Counted from the first letter of the stretch, positions 1 through 8,722 are shown. The stretch is 64,000 bases of DNA from Flagellimonas sediminis (GCF_010500845.1 NZ_JAAAMI010000008.1:39662-103661); one strand, 5' to 3'. Notes: generated by a model not told the origin, from the sequence alone. A program made the numbers and translations.

Positions 1-1
1 T

Positions 2-289
2 TTCCTTTTTGACACCAAGGGAAAATTGCCCGGTGGCAACGGATACACTTTTAACTGGTCCGTTTTGGAACACTATCCCTCCACAAAACCCTTCTTCTTA
101 AGTGGGGGAATCGGATTGGATTCTGTGGATGAATTGAAAGCATTTTTGAACAGTCCGGCTTCACAATATTGCTTCGCCATTGATGTGAACAGCAAATTAG
201 AAATCGAGCCCGGACTAAAAGACATACCGTCATTGAAAACATTCATCAATGAACTCACTGACGATTTACAACTTAAAACTGACAACTGA
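2..289 (+). CDS. trpF: Phosphoribosylanthranilate isomerase, C-terminal fragment
   Basis: This is the end of a gene that enters from the left edge; the reading frame is open from base 2. TrpF isomerises N-(5'-phosphoribosyl)anthranilate to the carboxyphenylamino-deoxyribulose phosphate in cytoplasmic tryptophan synthesis. The visible part has the TIM-barrel C-terminal signature: a [10 protein letters not shown] stretch that fits the phosphate-binding G-G-[ST]G region, then [11 protein letters not shown], the last phosphate loop. The stop is only 2 bases before trpB, as expected in a trp operon. The identification rests on about 95 residues plus the neighbouring trpB and trpA. Confidence 0.9.
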   Translation, partial: FLFDTKGKLPGGNGYTFNWSVLEHYPSTKPFFLSGGIGLDSVDELKAFLNSPASQYCFAIDVNSKLEIEPGLKDIPSLKTFINELTDDLQLKTDN

Positions 290-291
290 TT

Positions 292-1473
292 ATGAGTTAT
301 CACGCTGATGAAAGAGGATATTACGGGGAATTTGGAGGGGCATTCATTCCCGAAATGTTGTATCCCAATTGTGAGGAGCTACGGCAGAACTACCTCCAGA
401 TTATGGCCGAACCTTCCTTTCAGGAAGAATTCCATCAATTGTTGAAGGATTACGTGGGACGACCCACTCCCCTTTATTATGCCGAACGCCTATCCAAAAA
501 ATACAACACCAAGATTTATCTTAAACGAGAAGACCTTTGCCATACCGGTGCGCACAAGGTCAACAACACCATCGGACAGATCTTGATGGCCAAAAGGTTG
601 GGCAAACACCGTATCATTGCCGAGACCGGTGCAGGTCAGCATGGGGTGGCCACAGCAACCGTTTGTGCCCTGATGGGGATCGAGTGCGTAGTGTACATGG
701 GTGAAATAGACATTGCCCGTCAGGCCCCCAATGTGGCCCGTATGAAAATGTTGGGCGCAGAGGTACGGCCAGCCACTTCGGGTAGTAAAACGCTTAAGGA
801 TGCCACCAACGAGGCCATCCGTGATTGGATCAATAACCCTGTGGATACCCATTACATTATCGGTTCAGTTGTGGGGCCACACCCGTATCCTGATATGGTG
901 GCCCGGTTCCAATCGGTTATTTCTGAAGAGGTAAAATCCCAATTGTTGGAAAAAGAGGGCCGTGAAAACCCGGATTTTGTGGTGGCCTGTGTGGGTGGTG
1001 GCAGCAATGCCGCTGGAGCATTTTATCATTTCTTGGACACTCCCGAAGTGGGCATCATTGCCGTGGAAGCGGCAGGAAAAGGCATCCATTCCGGGGAAAG
1101 TGCCGCTACTTCTGCCTTGGGAAAGGTAGGCATCATCCACGGGAGCAAAACGCTGTTGATGCAGACCCCGGATGGACAGATCACGGAACCCTACTCCATT
1201 TCCGCGGGATTGGATTACCCCGGCGTTGGGCCGTTGCATGCCCATTTGTACACTTCGGGTCGCGGGGAATTCATTTCCATTACGGATGATGAAGCCATGA
1301 AAGCCGGATTGGATCTGTGTAAATTGGAAGGTATCATTCCAGCTATTGAGTCCTCCCACGCCTTGGCCATTTTTAAAGACCGGAAGTTTAAGGAAAATGA
1401 TGTGGTGGTGGTGAACCTTTCAGGCCGTGGGGACAAAGATTTACAGAATTATATTGATTATTTTAAATTATAG
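292..1473 (+). CDS. trpB: Tryptophan synthase beta subunit
   Basis: TrpB condenses indole with L-serine to L-tryptophan using pyridoxal phosphate, in an alpha2-beta2 complex with TrpA. The 393-residue length is normal for the TrpB1 type. The N-terminus [16 protein letters not shown] is typical. HTGAHKVNN contains the Schiff-base lysine K89, ETGAGQHG follows, and GGGSNAAG is the PLP-phosphate loop. The ATG lies 2 bases after the trpF stop. Its usual partner trpA does not follow directly: a GIY-YIG gene and a palindrome array, about 600 bases in all, sit between them. Confidence 0.98.
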   Translation: MSYHADERGYYGEFGGAFIPEMLYPNCEELRQNYLQIMAEPSFQEEFHQLLKDYVGRPTPLYYAERLSKKYNTKIYLKREDLCHTGAHKVNNTIGQILMAKRLGKHRIIAETGAGQHGVATATVCALMGIECVVYMGEIDIARQAPNVARMKMLGAEVRPATSGSKTLKDATNEAIRDWINNPVDTHYIIGSVVGPHPYPDMVARFQSVISEEVKSQLLEKEGRENPDFVVACVGGGSNAAGAFYHFLDTPEVGIIAVEAAGKGIHSGESAATSALGKVGIIHGSKTLLMQTPDGQITEPYSISAGLDYPGVGPLHAHLYTSGRGEFISITDDEAMKAGLDLCKLEGIIPAIESSHALAIFKDRKFKENDVVVVNLSGRGDKDLQNYIDYFKL

Positions 1474-1479
1474 CGAAGT

Positions 1480-1504
1480 GTCATTCCTGCGAAAGCAGGA
1501 ATCC
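1480..1504 (+). repeat. Palindromic repeat, type A copy 1, upstream of the GIY-YIG gene
   Basis: This imperfect palindrome has arms ATTCCTGC and GCAGGAAT around a GAAA loop, bounded by GTC on the left and CC on the right. It starts 7 bases after the trpB stop and ends 5 bases before the GIY-YIG ATG. The same 25 bases recur in the same orientation at 1832-1856, exactly at the other end of the nuclease gene. Confidence 0.9.
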
Positions 1505-1509
1505 AAAAA

Positions 1510-1875
1510 ATGATAAAGAACGTTCATCAATATTATGTCTACATTTTGAGCAACAAACCCGATGGAACTTTGTACATAGGCATGACCAACGATATTCAAA
1601 GAAGGATATTAGAGCACAAACAAGGTTCCATTGATGGGTTTACAAAAAAATATAGGCTTGATGTTTTGGTCTATTTGGAAATGTACCATAATGTGAATGA
1701 TGCCATTTCGAGAGAAAAACAACTAAAAAAATGGAAAAGACTTTGGAAGATTGAACTGATTGAAAAAGGAAATCCAAAGTGGTTGGATTTATCAATTGAA
1801 TGGAATGACAAATTAATTGAAAGACTTGATTGTCATTCCTGCGAAAGCAGGAATCCACAAAATGCTGAAAATTGA
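1510..1875 (+). CDS. GIY-YIG family nuclease inserted between trpB and trpA
   Basis: This 121-residue protein is a small stand-alone GIY-YIG endonuclease domain of the UvrC-N/YhbQ-like type. The GIY half appears as YYVYIL (8-13) and the YIG half as YIGMTND (22-28). The conserved Arg/His helix is QRRILEH (30-36), and the likely metal-binding Glu is E69 in SREKQLKKW. Such proteins usually end near residue 95-100. Here a tail follows whose residues 108-116 (CHSCESRNP) are simply the translation of the type A palindrome. The gene is flanked by direct copies of that palindrome and interrupts the trp operon. The cleavage target is unknown; a role in spreading the repeats is my inference. Confidence 0.88.
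   Translation: MIKNVHQYYVYILSNKPDGTLYIGMTNDIQRRILEHKQGSIDGFTKKYRLDVLVYLEMYHNVNDAISREKQLKKWKRLWKIELIEKGNPKWLDLSIEWNDKLIERLDCHSCESRNPQNAEN
1831..1856 (+). repeat. Palindromic repeat, type A copy 2, overlapping the nuclease 3' end
   Basis: This copy is identical to copy 1 over 25 bases, with one more matching T on the left. It lies inside the GIY-YIG reading frame and encodes residues 108-116. It is the first element of an array of alternating palindromes that continues to about 2070. Confidence 0.9.
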
Positions 1876-2032
1876 TTCTATATCAAGTGTGGAATGACAA
1901 AACAAGCAAAAGATTGAAATATCATTCCCGCGAAAGCTGGAATCTTTAAATAGAGTTGAAACTGGATTCCGCATCAAGTGCGGAATGACAAAAATCAAAA
2001 CTAAAATGTCATTCCTGTGAAAACAGGAATCC
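1873..2032. repeat. Array of alternating imperfect palindromes (types B and A)
   Basis: The stretch after the nuclease holds four further elements: type B at 1873-1899 (degenerate), type A at 1920-1945 (degenerate), type B at 1964-1990, and type A at 2007-2032. Type B reads GGATTCCGCATCAAGTGCGG followed by AATGACA. Type A reversed has the same outer bases (GGATTCC and GGAATGAC) but a different core, so the elements alternate in orientation. Starts are 42-47 bases apart, counting from 1831, with 16-20 base spacers. A lone half-site GAATGAC lies near 2063-2070. No coding sequence is credible here. Confidence 0.85.
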
Positions 2033-2086
2033 ATAGAGAAAACAATGTTTCACTTCTAATGAAGAATGACAAAATGAATTTTTAAT

Positions 2087-2848
2087 ATGAACAGAATCAA
2101 ACAAAAACTACAGGGGGACAAGAAAATCCTCTCCATATATTTTACGGCGGGTTACCCTGCTTTGAACGATACGGTAAAGATCATTCAAGATTTGGAAAAG
2201 AGTGGTGTGGACCTTATCGAAATTGGATTGCCCTTCAGTGACCCACTGGCCGATGGCCCCACCATCCAGTCCAGTTCTACCGCAGCGCTTAAGAATGGGA
2301 TGACCACTACTTTGCTCTTTGAGCAATTGAAGGATATCCGTAAATCGGTTTCCATTCCGCTGATTTTGATGGGCTATTTCAATCCTGTGTTGCAATATGG
2401 CGTGGAGGCCTTTTGTCAAAAGTGTGAGGAAATTGGAATTGACGGGCTCATTCTTCCCGATTTGCCCCTGGATGTGTATCAAGAAGAATACGAAACCATT
2501 TTCAAAAAACATGGTTTGATCAATGTGTTTTTGATTACCCCGCAGACCAGTGATGCCCGTATCAAGGCAATCGATGATGCTTCTGAAGGCTTCATTTACA
2601 TGGTGAGTTCCGCTAGCACTACTGGGGCCAAGGAAGGTTTCGGTACGGAGCAAGCTTCTTATTTTGAACGCATTGCAGGAATGAAGTTGAAAAATCCACA
2701 GATTGTTGGGTTTGGGATCAGTAATGCACAGACCTTCCAGCAGGCAACAGCACAAACGAAGGGAGCCATCATTGGTTCGGCCTTCATCAAACATTTAACA
2801 CAAAATGGGGTGGACGGGATCAGTAGTTTTGTGGGTCAAATTCGTTAA
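2087..2848 (+). CDS. trpA: Tryptophan synthase alpha subunit
   Basis: TrpA cleaves indole-3-glycerol phosphate to indole and glyceraldehyde 3-phosphate and passes indole to TrpB. At 253 residues it has the usual length of a TIM barrel of this family. EIGLPFSDPLADGPTIQ holds the two catalytic acids, E46 and D57. The phosphate loops near the C-terminus are VGFGISNAQ and GAIIGSAF. Its ATG lies 613 bases after the trpB stop because of the GIY-YIG/palindrome insertion, so co-transcription with trpB would have to read through several hairpins. A local promoter was not evident. Confidence 0.98.
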   Translation: MNRIKQKLQGDKKILSIYFTAGYPALNDTVKIIQDLEKSGVDLIEIGLPFSDPLADGPTIQSSSTAALKNGMTTTLLFEQLKDIRKSVSIPLILMGYFNPVLQYGVEAFCQKCEEIGIDGLILPDLPLDVYQEEYETIFKKHGLINVFLITPQTSDARIKAIDDASEGFIYMVSSASTTGAKEGFGTEQASYFERIAGMKLKNPQIVGFGISNAQTFQQATAQTKGAIIGSAFIKHLTQNGVDGISSFVGQIR

Positions 2849-2882
2849 ATTTCAACTTTTATAATGAACCCTATTTTGTCCC

Positions 2883-4376
2883 ATGAAAAAAATTATTTCG
2901 TTCCTTTCCCTTATACTTTCATTTTCACTATTTGCCCAAGATGATGTGGCCGTAAAATCCCAAGTGGCCGATGCCATAAAGGAGCTTCAGGAATTCATTG
3001 CCATCCCCAACGATGCCTTGAACCCCGATGATATTGACAGAAACATCATGTGGTTGAAACGAAAGTTCGGGGAGCGTGGATTCAACACTACCGTTTTGGA
3101 TACGGATGGACTTCCACTGTTCTTTGCAGCTTTGCCCATGAGCAATGACAAGCCTACCGTTTTGATCTATATGCACTTGGATGGCCAATCGGTAGATCCC
3201 AGTAAATGGGACCAACCCGACCCGTATAAAATGGTTTTGAAGGTTCCCGAAGGGGATGGGTTCAAAACGGTTTCGTTTGACGAATTGAATGACGACATTA
3301 ATTATGAATGGCGATTGTTCGGTCGCTCCACTTCGGATGACAAATCGCCAATTGTGATGCTGTTGAACACCATTGATCTTTTAAAGCAAGATGGCAAGGA
3401 AATACCCTTCAATGTAAAGGTGATTCTGGACAGCGAGGAGGAAAAAAGCAGTGAACCTTTGCCAAAAGCCGTTAAACAATATCGAGAACTATTGGAAGCT
3501 GATTTTTTGATGATCGTGGATGGACCGGTACATTCTTCGGGAGAGCCGACCGTGGTTTATGGATGTAGGGGAATAACTTCCCTGAGTTTGACCACCTACG
3601 GCCCCATAAAGCCCCAACATAGTGGCCATTATGGTAATTATGCCCCAAACCCGGGTTTCCAGTTGTCCCAATTGCTGGCCAGTATGAAGGATGGTGAAGG
3701 AAGGGTACTCATTTCCGGTTATTATGATGGAATCACTATTGATGAGACTACAAAAGCCGTATTGAAAAGTGTTCCTGACAGTGATGCCGAAATTGCAGAA
3801 AGACTTCAATTTAAGACTCCCGAAAAAGTGGGAAGTTTTTATCAAGAAGCGCTTCAATATCCGTCATTAAATATTAGAGGGTTAGGGTCTGCCTGGATCG
3901 GGGACAAGGCTCGCACCATTGTACCGGAAAGTGCCACGGCCGAGTTGGACCTTAGATTAGTGGTCGAATCCGATGGCAACCGATTGAAAAAATTGGTCAA
4001 GGACCATATCGCTAAACAAGGATTCAAAGTTTTGGATCATGAGCCAACCAAAGAAGAGCGGATGCAATTTGATAAAATTGTAATGGTGAAGGAAGGTAGC
4101 GTAACCGATGCTTTCCGAACCGACCTTCATAATCCTTATGGTCAATTTCTGACTTCAACCATGAAAAACATTTTTGGTAAAGATGTGATCCAGATCAGAA
4201 CCATGGGTGGCACGGTTCCCATTGCTCCTTTTATCAACGAATTGAAGATTCCTGCCTTTATTGTTCCAGTTGTAAATCCGGATAACAACCAGCATAGCCC
4301 GAATGAAAATGTAAAGATTAGTCAGTTGGCCTATGGGATCAAGGCGTTCTATGGAATACTGTCTTCAACCATGTAG
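2883..4376 (+). CDS. Secreted M20 family metallopeptidase
   Basis: This is a 497-residue zinc peptidase of the M20/ArgE/dipeptidase superfamily, predicted to be exported by a signal peptide (MKKIISFLSLILSFSLFAQ). Metal and catalytic positions fit the family: H98 and D100 in MHLDGQ, the bridging D152 in RSTSDDKSP, the general base E185 with E186 in DSEEEKSS, and a late histidine in NNQHSPNEN. A GGTVPIAPF loop precedes that histidine. The substrate cannot be told from sequence; the family covers di- and tripeptidases and carboxypeptidases. It lies 34 bases after trpA but is probably not part of tryptophan synthesis. A strong terminator follows. Confidence 0.9.
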   Translation: MKKIISFLSLILSFSLFAQDDVAVKSQVADAIKELQEFIAIPNDALNPDDIDRNIMWLKRKFGERGFNTTVLDTDGLPLFFAALPMSNDKPTVLIYMHLDGQSVDPSKWDQPDPYKMVLKVPEGDGFKTVSFDELNDDINYEWRLFGRSTSDDKSPIVMLLNTIDLLKQDGKEIPFNVKVILDSEEEKSSEPLPKAVKQYRELLEADFLMIVDGPVHSSGEPTVVYGCRGITSLSLTTYGPIKPQHSGHYGNYAPNPGFQLSQLLASMKDGEGRVLISGYYDGITIDETTKAVLKSVPDSDAEIAERLQFKTPEKVGSFYQEALQYPSLNIRGLGSAWIGDKARTIVPESATAELDLRLVVESDGNRLKKLVKDHIAKQGFKVLDHEPTKEERMQFDKIVMVKEGSVTDAFRTDLHNPYGQFLTSTMKNIFGKDVIQIRTMGGTVPIAPFINELKIPAFIVPVVNPDNNQHSPNENVKISQLAYGIKAFYGILSSTM

Positions 4377-4398
4377 TATAACAAGAGGTTTTCCAAAT

Positions 4399-4427
4399 AA
4401 AAAAGCCCCATTGCATGGGGCTTTTTT
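4399..4427. terminator. Bidirectional intrinsic terminator
   Basis: The stem AAAAAAGCCCCA / TGGGGCTTTTTT closes on a five-base loop and has an A-tract on one side and a T-tract on the other. It sits between two genes that converge on it (M20 peptidase on plus, small lipoprotein on minus) and can stop transcription from both. Confidence 0.9.
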
Positions 4428-4445
4428 ATTGTTAAACTGACAACA

Positions 4446-4625
4446 TCAGTTTTTGTTTTTATTTTTTTGTTGACCGGGTGCATAATCTTTGGCACTTTGT
4501 GCACCGGTAATCTTTTTGGCTTGACCTGGAGGAATTCCATTCTTATTGGCGTGATAATGCGCTGAACAGGAAGCCAACAACATTACAGCAAAAGCAATTC
4601 CGATAATTTTATGGATTGATTTCAT
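4446..4625 (-). CDS. Small lipoprotein with a PPGQAKK motif
   Basis: This 59-residue protein starts with a lipoprotein signal: a hydrophobic stretch IIGIAFAVMLLASC with the lipobox LASC and the lipid-bearing cysteine at residue 20. The mature part is only about 40 residues, hydrophilic and basic. It contains NGIPPGQAKKITG and a tail APGQQKNKNKN. I recall similar PPGQAKK mini-lipoproteins in Bacteroidota, sometimes annotated as quinol oxidase subunit 4, but that label is weakly founded. It ends just before the bidirectional terminator. The reading frame, the lipobox and the compositional shift from hydrophobic to basic make it a convincing gene. Confidence 0.75.
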   Translation of the reverse strand: MKSIHKIIGIAFAVMLLASCSAHYHANKNGIPPGQAKKITGAQSAKDYAPGQQKNKNKN

Positions 4626-4727
4626 TTTCTTGATTTTAGGTTTTGTGATTGTTATATATACGCGGAAACCGTCTTAAAATTGCCTTAAACAAATTTTAAA
4701 TCTTTCCTAAGGCCAGTCACCACACGA

Positions 4728-5384
4728 TTATTCAAAAAATTTGCGGTACTGCATTACCCTAAAATCAACAGTATTGAAATTAGGATTTTTATCCTTTATA
4801 TCCTTGTACGCTTGAAGGCTGCCCACGGCTCGGTTGGCGGCACCGGAGGGAGCGGTCAATGAAACGGTTTTAATTTTTCGACCATCTATCTCAACTTGAT
4901 GGACCCTGGGCACTTCATTGGAAATCACTTCCAAGCCCAAACCAAATTCCTTTAACTGTCTCCTAAAGAAATATTCTGGGCCATTCTTGCTATTGCCACC
5001 TGTGAACAAAAGAGTATTGATGTTGGGGTACTTTTTCAGGTAACCCACTAAATCACGGAGTTCAACATTTTGCATTCCCAAATCGGAGGCATCAATTTTG
5101 GTCCGCTCTGCACTTTGCACTATATCGCAGACACCAATTTTGTGTTTCAAAAGAAATTGTTCCCTTTGGAAAATGGCCTCGGCCGTAGTTTCATATTTCA
5201 AACCTAAATCAAAGATTCGGTCCAAGATAGGCCATAGCATTCCGTTGCAACTCCCGTAACAAAAATCCACATCTTCCTTTTTCAATTCCCCTGTGGTGAA
5301 GCGAGGCGGAGGTAGCGTACCCACGATAAGTTTGGTAGCTTCGGGAAAAAGAAATGGCTCGTATGGATGTTGGTGTAAGAACAT
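4728..5384 (-). CDS. Uracil-DNA glycosylase superfamily protein
   Basis: This 218-residue protein resembles the divergent UDG/MUG-fold family found in Bacteroidota. GTLPPPRF (22-29) fits the first, active-site motif of the superfamily. FCYGSCNGMLWPILD (41-55) fits the substrate-pocket region, and LTAPSGAANRA near the C-terminus fits the DNA-minor-groove loop. Exact base specificity is uncertain because the canonical GQDPY water-activating motif is absent. The ATG overlaps the stop of the upstream TPR gene by one base (TAATG), so the two are probably translationally coupled. A role in base-excision repair is inferred. Confidence 0.7.
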   Translation of the reverse strand: MFLHQHPYEPFLFPEATKLIVGTLPPPRFTTGELKKEDVDFCYGSCNGMLWPILDRIFDLGLKYETTAEAIFQREQFLLKHKIGVCDIVQSAERTKIDASDLGMQNVELRDLVGYLKKYPNINTLLFTGGNSKNGPEYFFRRQLKEFGLGLEVISNEVPRVHQVEIDGRKIKTVSLTAPSGAANRAVGSLQAYKDIKDKNPNFNTVDFRVMQYRKFFE

Positions 5385-6109
5385 TATGTAAGTGCAACAA
5401 ACTCTTCCTTGGCTTTCTTAATAACTTCCCTATTCGTCCTGAAACTTTGCCTGGACATATGCTCTGATTCAGAAATCATTTCTTGAAGAACTTCTTTGGC
5501 CTCTTCGATTTTATTTTGCCTAACCAAAAACCTTGAAAGCTCCAAGCGCTCATTAAAATTGGAATAAGGTGCATCAAAAATTCTTAGATATTCCTCCGCC
5601 AATTCAATGCCACCGGTTTTCTCTAAAGCCAATCCATATAAAAACGAGGCTTTTGACTTTCTAAAGGAGGGATTGTCCTTTATTTTATCCACATAATGAA
5701 TGGCATTGTCATAATCCGCAGCATAACAATAGGCCTCCACGAGTTTGGAAATCGCATAAAAATCATTGACGAAGACATCCTTTAATGATGCCCTGTAATT
5801 TTTGATGGCCTCTTCATACATTCCTTCATTCAAATAGGCATCAGCCAAGGAAACTTGATTTTCGAAAGTTTCGGAGAACTTAAATCTCCTTTCTAAATCT
5901 TTAATTTTTTTAGAAGGATTAATAGCGGTGACCAAGCTTTCCTGTACCTTTTCAATGTCCCTTTTTTGAAAGACATTCATAAAAAGATATAGGATGGAAC
6001 CTACCAGAGGAAGAAATATGATAGCAAATATCCAATAATAATTGTTTCTGTGCGTATAGCAATGATACACGCAAAAACCCTGTAAGGCAACTATTACATA
6101 ATAATACAT
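5384..6109 (-). CDS. Membrane-anchored TPR protein
   Basis: The 241-residue product starts with two hydrophobic segments (about 2-18 and 25-45, with IIFLPLVGSILYLF) that resemble the PLDc_N / cardiolipin-synthase N-terminal membrane domain. A cytoplasmic helical part follows, with TPR-like units around LADAYLNEGMYEEAIKNYR, LVEAYCYAADYDNAIHYVD and YGLALEKTGGIELAEEYL. It probably acts as a membrane-bound scaffold; the partner is unknown. It lies 66 bases downstream of ppc on the same strand and overlaps the next gene by one base. Confidence 0.75.
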   Translation of the reverse strand: MYYYVIVALQGFCVYHCYTHRNNYYWIFAIIFLPLVGSILYLFMNVFQKRDIEKVQESLVTAINPSKKIKDLERRFKFSETFENQVSLADAYLNEGMYEEAIKNYRASLKDVFVNDFYAISKLVEAYCYAADYDNAIHYVDKIKDNPSFRKSKASFLYGLALEKTGGIELAEEYLRIFDAPYSNFNERLELSRFLVRQNKIEEAKEVLQEMISESEHMSRQSFRTNREVIKKAKEEFVALT

Positions 6110-6175
6110 CGCCTAAAAATAGAATTAATTTGCCAAAAGTCAATGCCGCAAATTCGCAACATTTTTAAGGATTCT

Positions 6176-8722
6176 CTACGCCGAGTTTCTACTAGCGTTG
6201 ATGTTACCGTAAAGGGAACGGGTCACGATTTTTTCGTACAATTCCAGGTATTCCGATTTTTGGGTAATATGGTACAAGGCATTCTGTTGGATCACCAAAA
6301 GAGGTAATACAATTTTCTCCCTGATCTTCACGGACTCCCTTGACACTTCTTCGTCTTCCATCAAAATCTTTAATCCGGAAATTTGCAACAGCATTTTTTT
6401 GGAAAGCTCATACTCATCATGCAGAATACCCCAGAATTCCCCAAATTCGGGATCATCTTTCATATATCGGGTAAGATCAAAGTTGGTCTTGGCCAAGGAC
6501 ATCATACTATTGAGCATCAATGCCTTGAAGAAAGGCACTTCCTTGTACAATTTTTTAACCTCGTTCAATCTACCTTCATCTTTTAATTGTTGGATGGCAG
6601 ACCCTAAACCAAAATAGCCCGGAACATTCTGTTTCAACTGGCTCCATGATCCCACGAACGATATGGCCCGAAGGTCGGAAAGGGTCAGCTTGGCTTTATT
6701 CCCCCTTTTTCCAGGTCTGCTACCGATGTTGGCCTTGGTATAATATTTCAAGGTGCTCCTATGTTCCAAATACGGAATGAACTTTTCGTGCTGCTTTAAC
6801 GCATCATACTTATCAAAACTAAGATCCGACAGCTCTTCCATCAATTTTCGTTGGGCCGATGTCAACACCAATTCCTTACCGAAAATATTGTTGCTCAATC
6901 CGGCGGTGAGCAATTGCTCCGAATTGTGCATGAACTGTTCCTTGGTACCATAGGTACTGGTAATGGTCTGTCCTTGAATGGTCAATTGGATCTCGTGATT
7001 GGCCACGTCTTTGGTTTGGGCTGCGTAGAACCTATGGGTTTTACCACCACCACGTGCCGGTGGTCCTCCCCTACCATCAAAGAAAATAGCCTTGATTCCA
7101 TTCCTTTTACAGACTTTGCTCAAGGTTTCCTTGGTCTTCAAAATGGACCAGTTGGCCTTTAAATAGCCGCCATCCTTGGTACCATCGGAAAAGCCGAGCA
7201 TGATGGTATGTGTCTCGTTTCGGCGTTCAAGGTGTTTTCTGTATTTTGGAATATCGAACAAGGTCTGCATCACTTCTTCGGAAACCTCCATTCCCTTCAT
7301 GGTTTCAAAAAGTGGAATGATGTCGAATGTGATTTCATTATCGTCCCAACCACACCATCTGAACAATCCAAAAACGAACAATACCGAAAAGATGTCCTCC
7401 GAATTACTGATGATGTAACGGTTGCATCCATCTTCCCCGTTCCGTTCCTGAATTGCTTTAAGTTGTTGGATGTTGGTAATGGTATCCTTTACAATGTCAT
7501 CGTCATAATCCGATGGATCTATCTTTAGATCTTTTTGCAAAAGCCATTTTACCAAATCTTTCTCCTTCAATTCATCTACGCTTTCTTTGATTGCCCCTTG
7601 TTGCTTTAACACCGTTTCCACCACCAATTTATGCTTACTGTGGTCTTGACGAATATCCAAAGAGGCAAAATGTGTCTTGAAAATATGGACTTTATCAATG
7701 AACTTATCCAAGTGATCCAAGTACAGCTCATGATAATCGGCAATCAGTTTTTCTCTAACAGATTTTAAATGGCCGATGATCTCACTGTATTGAACCGGTG
7801 CCTTGGCATCGAACATGGCCAGATAGAGTTTGGCACTCAATTCGTTCAAATCCTCCTGCATTCCCTGAAAAGTGAGTTTTTTACGTAATTCCTTCAGGTC
7901 ATTGTAGTAACATTTCATAAGCGTTAACCGCAGTTCATCCGCAACTTGCCGGGTAATGTCAGCCGTCACGAACGGATTTCCATCACGATCACCACCGGGC
8001 CAAAAGCCCAATTTTATGATATTGTAATTCTCAAAATGTTCGTCCTTAATGTTGCGTTTTACATATTGGTACAACTGGCCCACGGCATCATAGTAGGTAT
8101 TCCTGAGAATGTAGATGATGTTCTTGGCCTCATCTAACGGGGTAGGTTTTTTGGCATTGATCAAAGAGGTAAGACCGAGCTGTTGCAAGGTTACATCAAT
8201 ATCGTAGATCTGATCATGATCGATCAACGACCGAAGCTCCGCAATAATATCCAACACCGCAGGTGTGTAAAACTGGGTCGGGTGGGCAGTAAGTACAATA
8301 CGCGCACTAAAGGTGGATAGCTTTTTGGATACTTTGTCCCAATTTTTGGTTCTGTTCACCAATTCAAAATAGTCCTTGATGGTCAAAGAGTTACTGTACT
8401 TCTGCAATTTTGGGAAAGCAGCATCCTCCACACTGTCATATAGCACCACTTGCCGTTCCACATATTGGATGATCTTGAACATGAAATCCAAGCGTTCCCT
8501 TTCGTCCTTGATGTTGACAAAATTGGAAAAGAACACCTCCAAAATTTCCTGCGGTTCCTTCCCTGCCTTGAGTCCCTTTTCGCACTGATCGAGCAAAAGG
8601 GGAATCAAAATACCCACATTTTCCACATTTTTATAGGGCAAGCTCAAAAACAAACTATTGTAAATATTGAACTTGTTGGTTACCGATTTTTTAAATTCTT
8701 CTAACCGTCTGGAATGCTGCAT
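6176..8722 (-). CDS. ppc: Phosphoenolpyruvate carboxylase
   Basis: PEP carboxylase forms oxaloacetate from PEP and bicarbonate and replenishes the TCA cycle. The 848 residues are slightly shorter than the Escherichia coli enzyme. LTAHPTQ carries the catalytic histidine H147, and GFWPGGDRDGNPFV is the classical second signature. MLGFSDGTKDGGYLKANW and FFDGRGGPPARGGG form the PEP and bicarbonate site. The C-terminus ends NINASRNSA rather than the usual QNTG, though asparagine is retained in a similar setting. The start ATG gives MQHSRRLEEFKK. About 170 bases without a gene precede it and should hold its promoter. Confidence 0.96.
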   Translation of the reverse strand: MQHSRRLEEFKKSVTNKFNIYNSLFLSLPYKNVENVGILIPLLLDQCEKGLKAGKEPQEILEVFFSNFVNIKDERERLDFMFKIIQYVERQVVLYDSVEDAAFPKLQKYSNSLTIKDYFELVNRTKNWDKVSKKLSTFSARIVLTAHPTQFYTPAVLDIIAELRSLIDHDQIYDIDVTLQQLGLTSLINAKKPTPLDEAKNIIYILRNTYYDAVGQLYQYVKRNIKDEHFENYNIIKLGFWPGGDRDGNPFVTADITRQVADELRLTLMKCYYNDLKELRKKLTFQGMQEDLNELSAKLYLAMFDAKAPVQYSEIIGHLKSVREKLIADYHELYLDHLDKFIDKVHIFKTHFASLDIRQDHSKHKLVVETVLKQQGAIKESVDELKEKDLVKWLLQKDLKIDPSDYDDDIVKDTITNIQQLKAIQERNGEDGCNRYIISNSEDIFSVLFVFGLFRWCGWDDNEITFDIIPLFETMKGMEVSEEVMQTLFDIPKYRKHLERRNETHTIMLGFSDGTKDGGYLKANWSILKTKETLSKVCKRNGIKAIFFDGRGGPPARGGGKTHRFYAAQTKDVANHEIQLTIQGQTITSTYGTKEQFMHNSEQLLTAGLSNNIFGKELVLTSAQRKLMEELSDLSFDKYDALKQHEKFIPYLEHRSTLKYYTKANIGSRPGKRGNKAKLTLSDLRAISFVGSWSQLKQNVPGYFGLGSAIQQLKDEGRLNEVKKLYKEVPFFKALMLNSMMSLAKTNFDLTRYMKDDPEFGEFWGILHDEYELSKKMLLQISGLKILMEDEEVSRESVKIREKIVLPLLVIQQNALYHITQKSEYLELYEKIVTRSLYGNINASRNSA

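Noticed and set aside
1831..2032. CRISPR-like regular array.
   Set aside because: The elements are palindromes of two alternating types with opposite orientation, the spacers are only 16-20 bases, and no cas gene is near.
1813..2034. A 73-codon frame on the minus strand across the palindrome array, with pieces such as WIPAFAGMT.
   Set aside because: These residues are the usual translation of short palindromic repeats and the frame has no domain; it is an artefact of the array.
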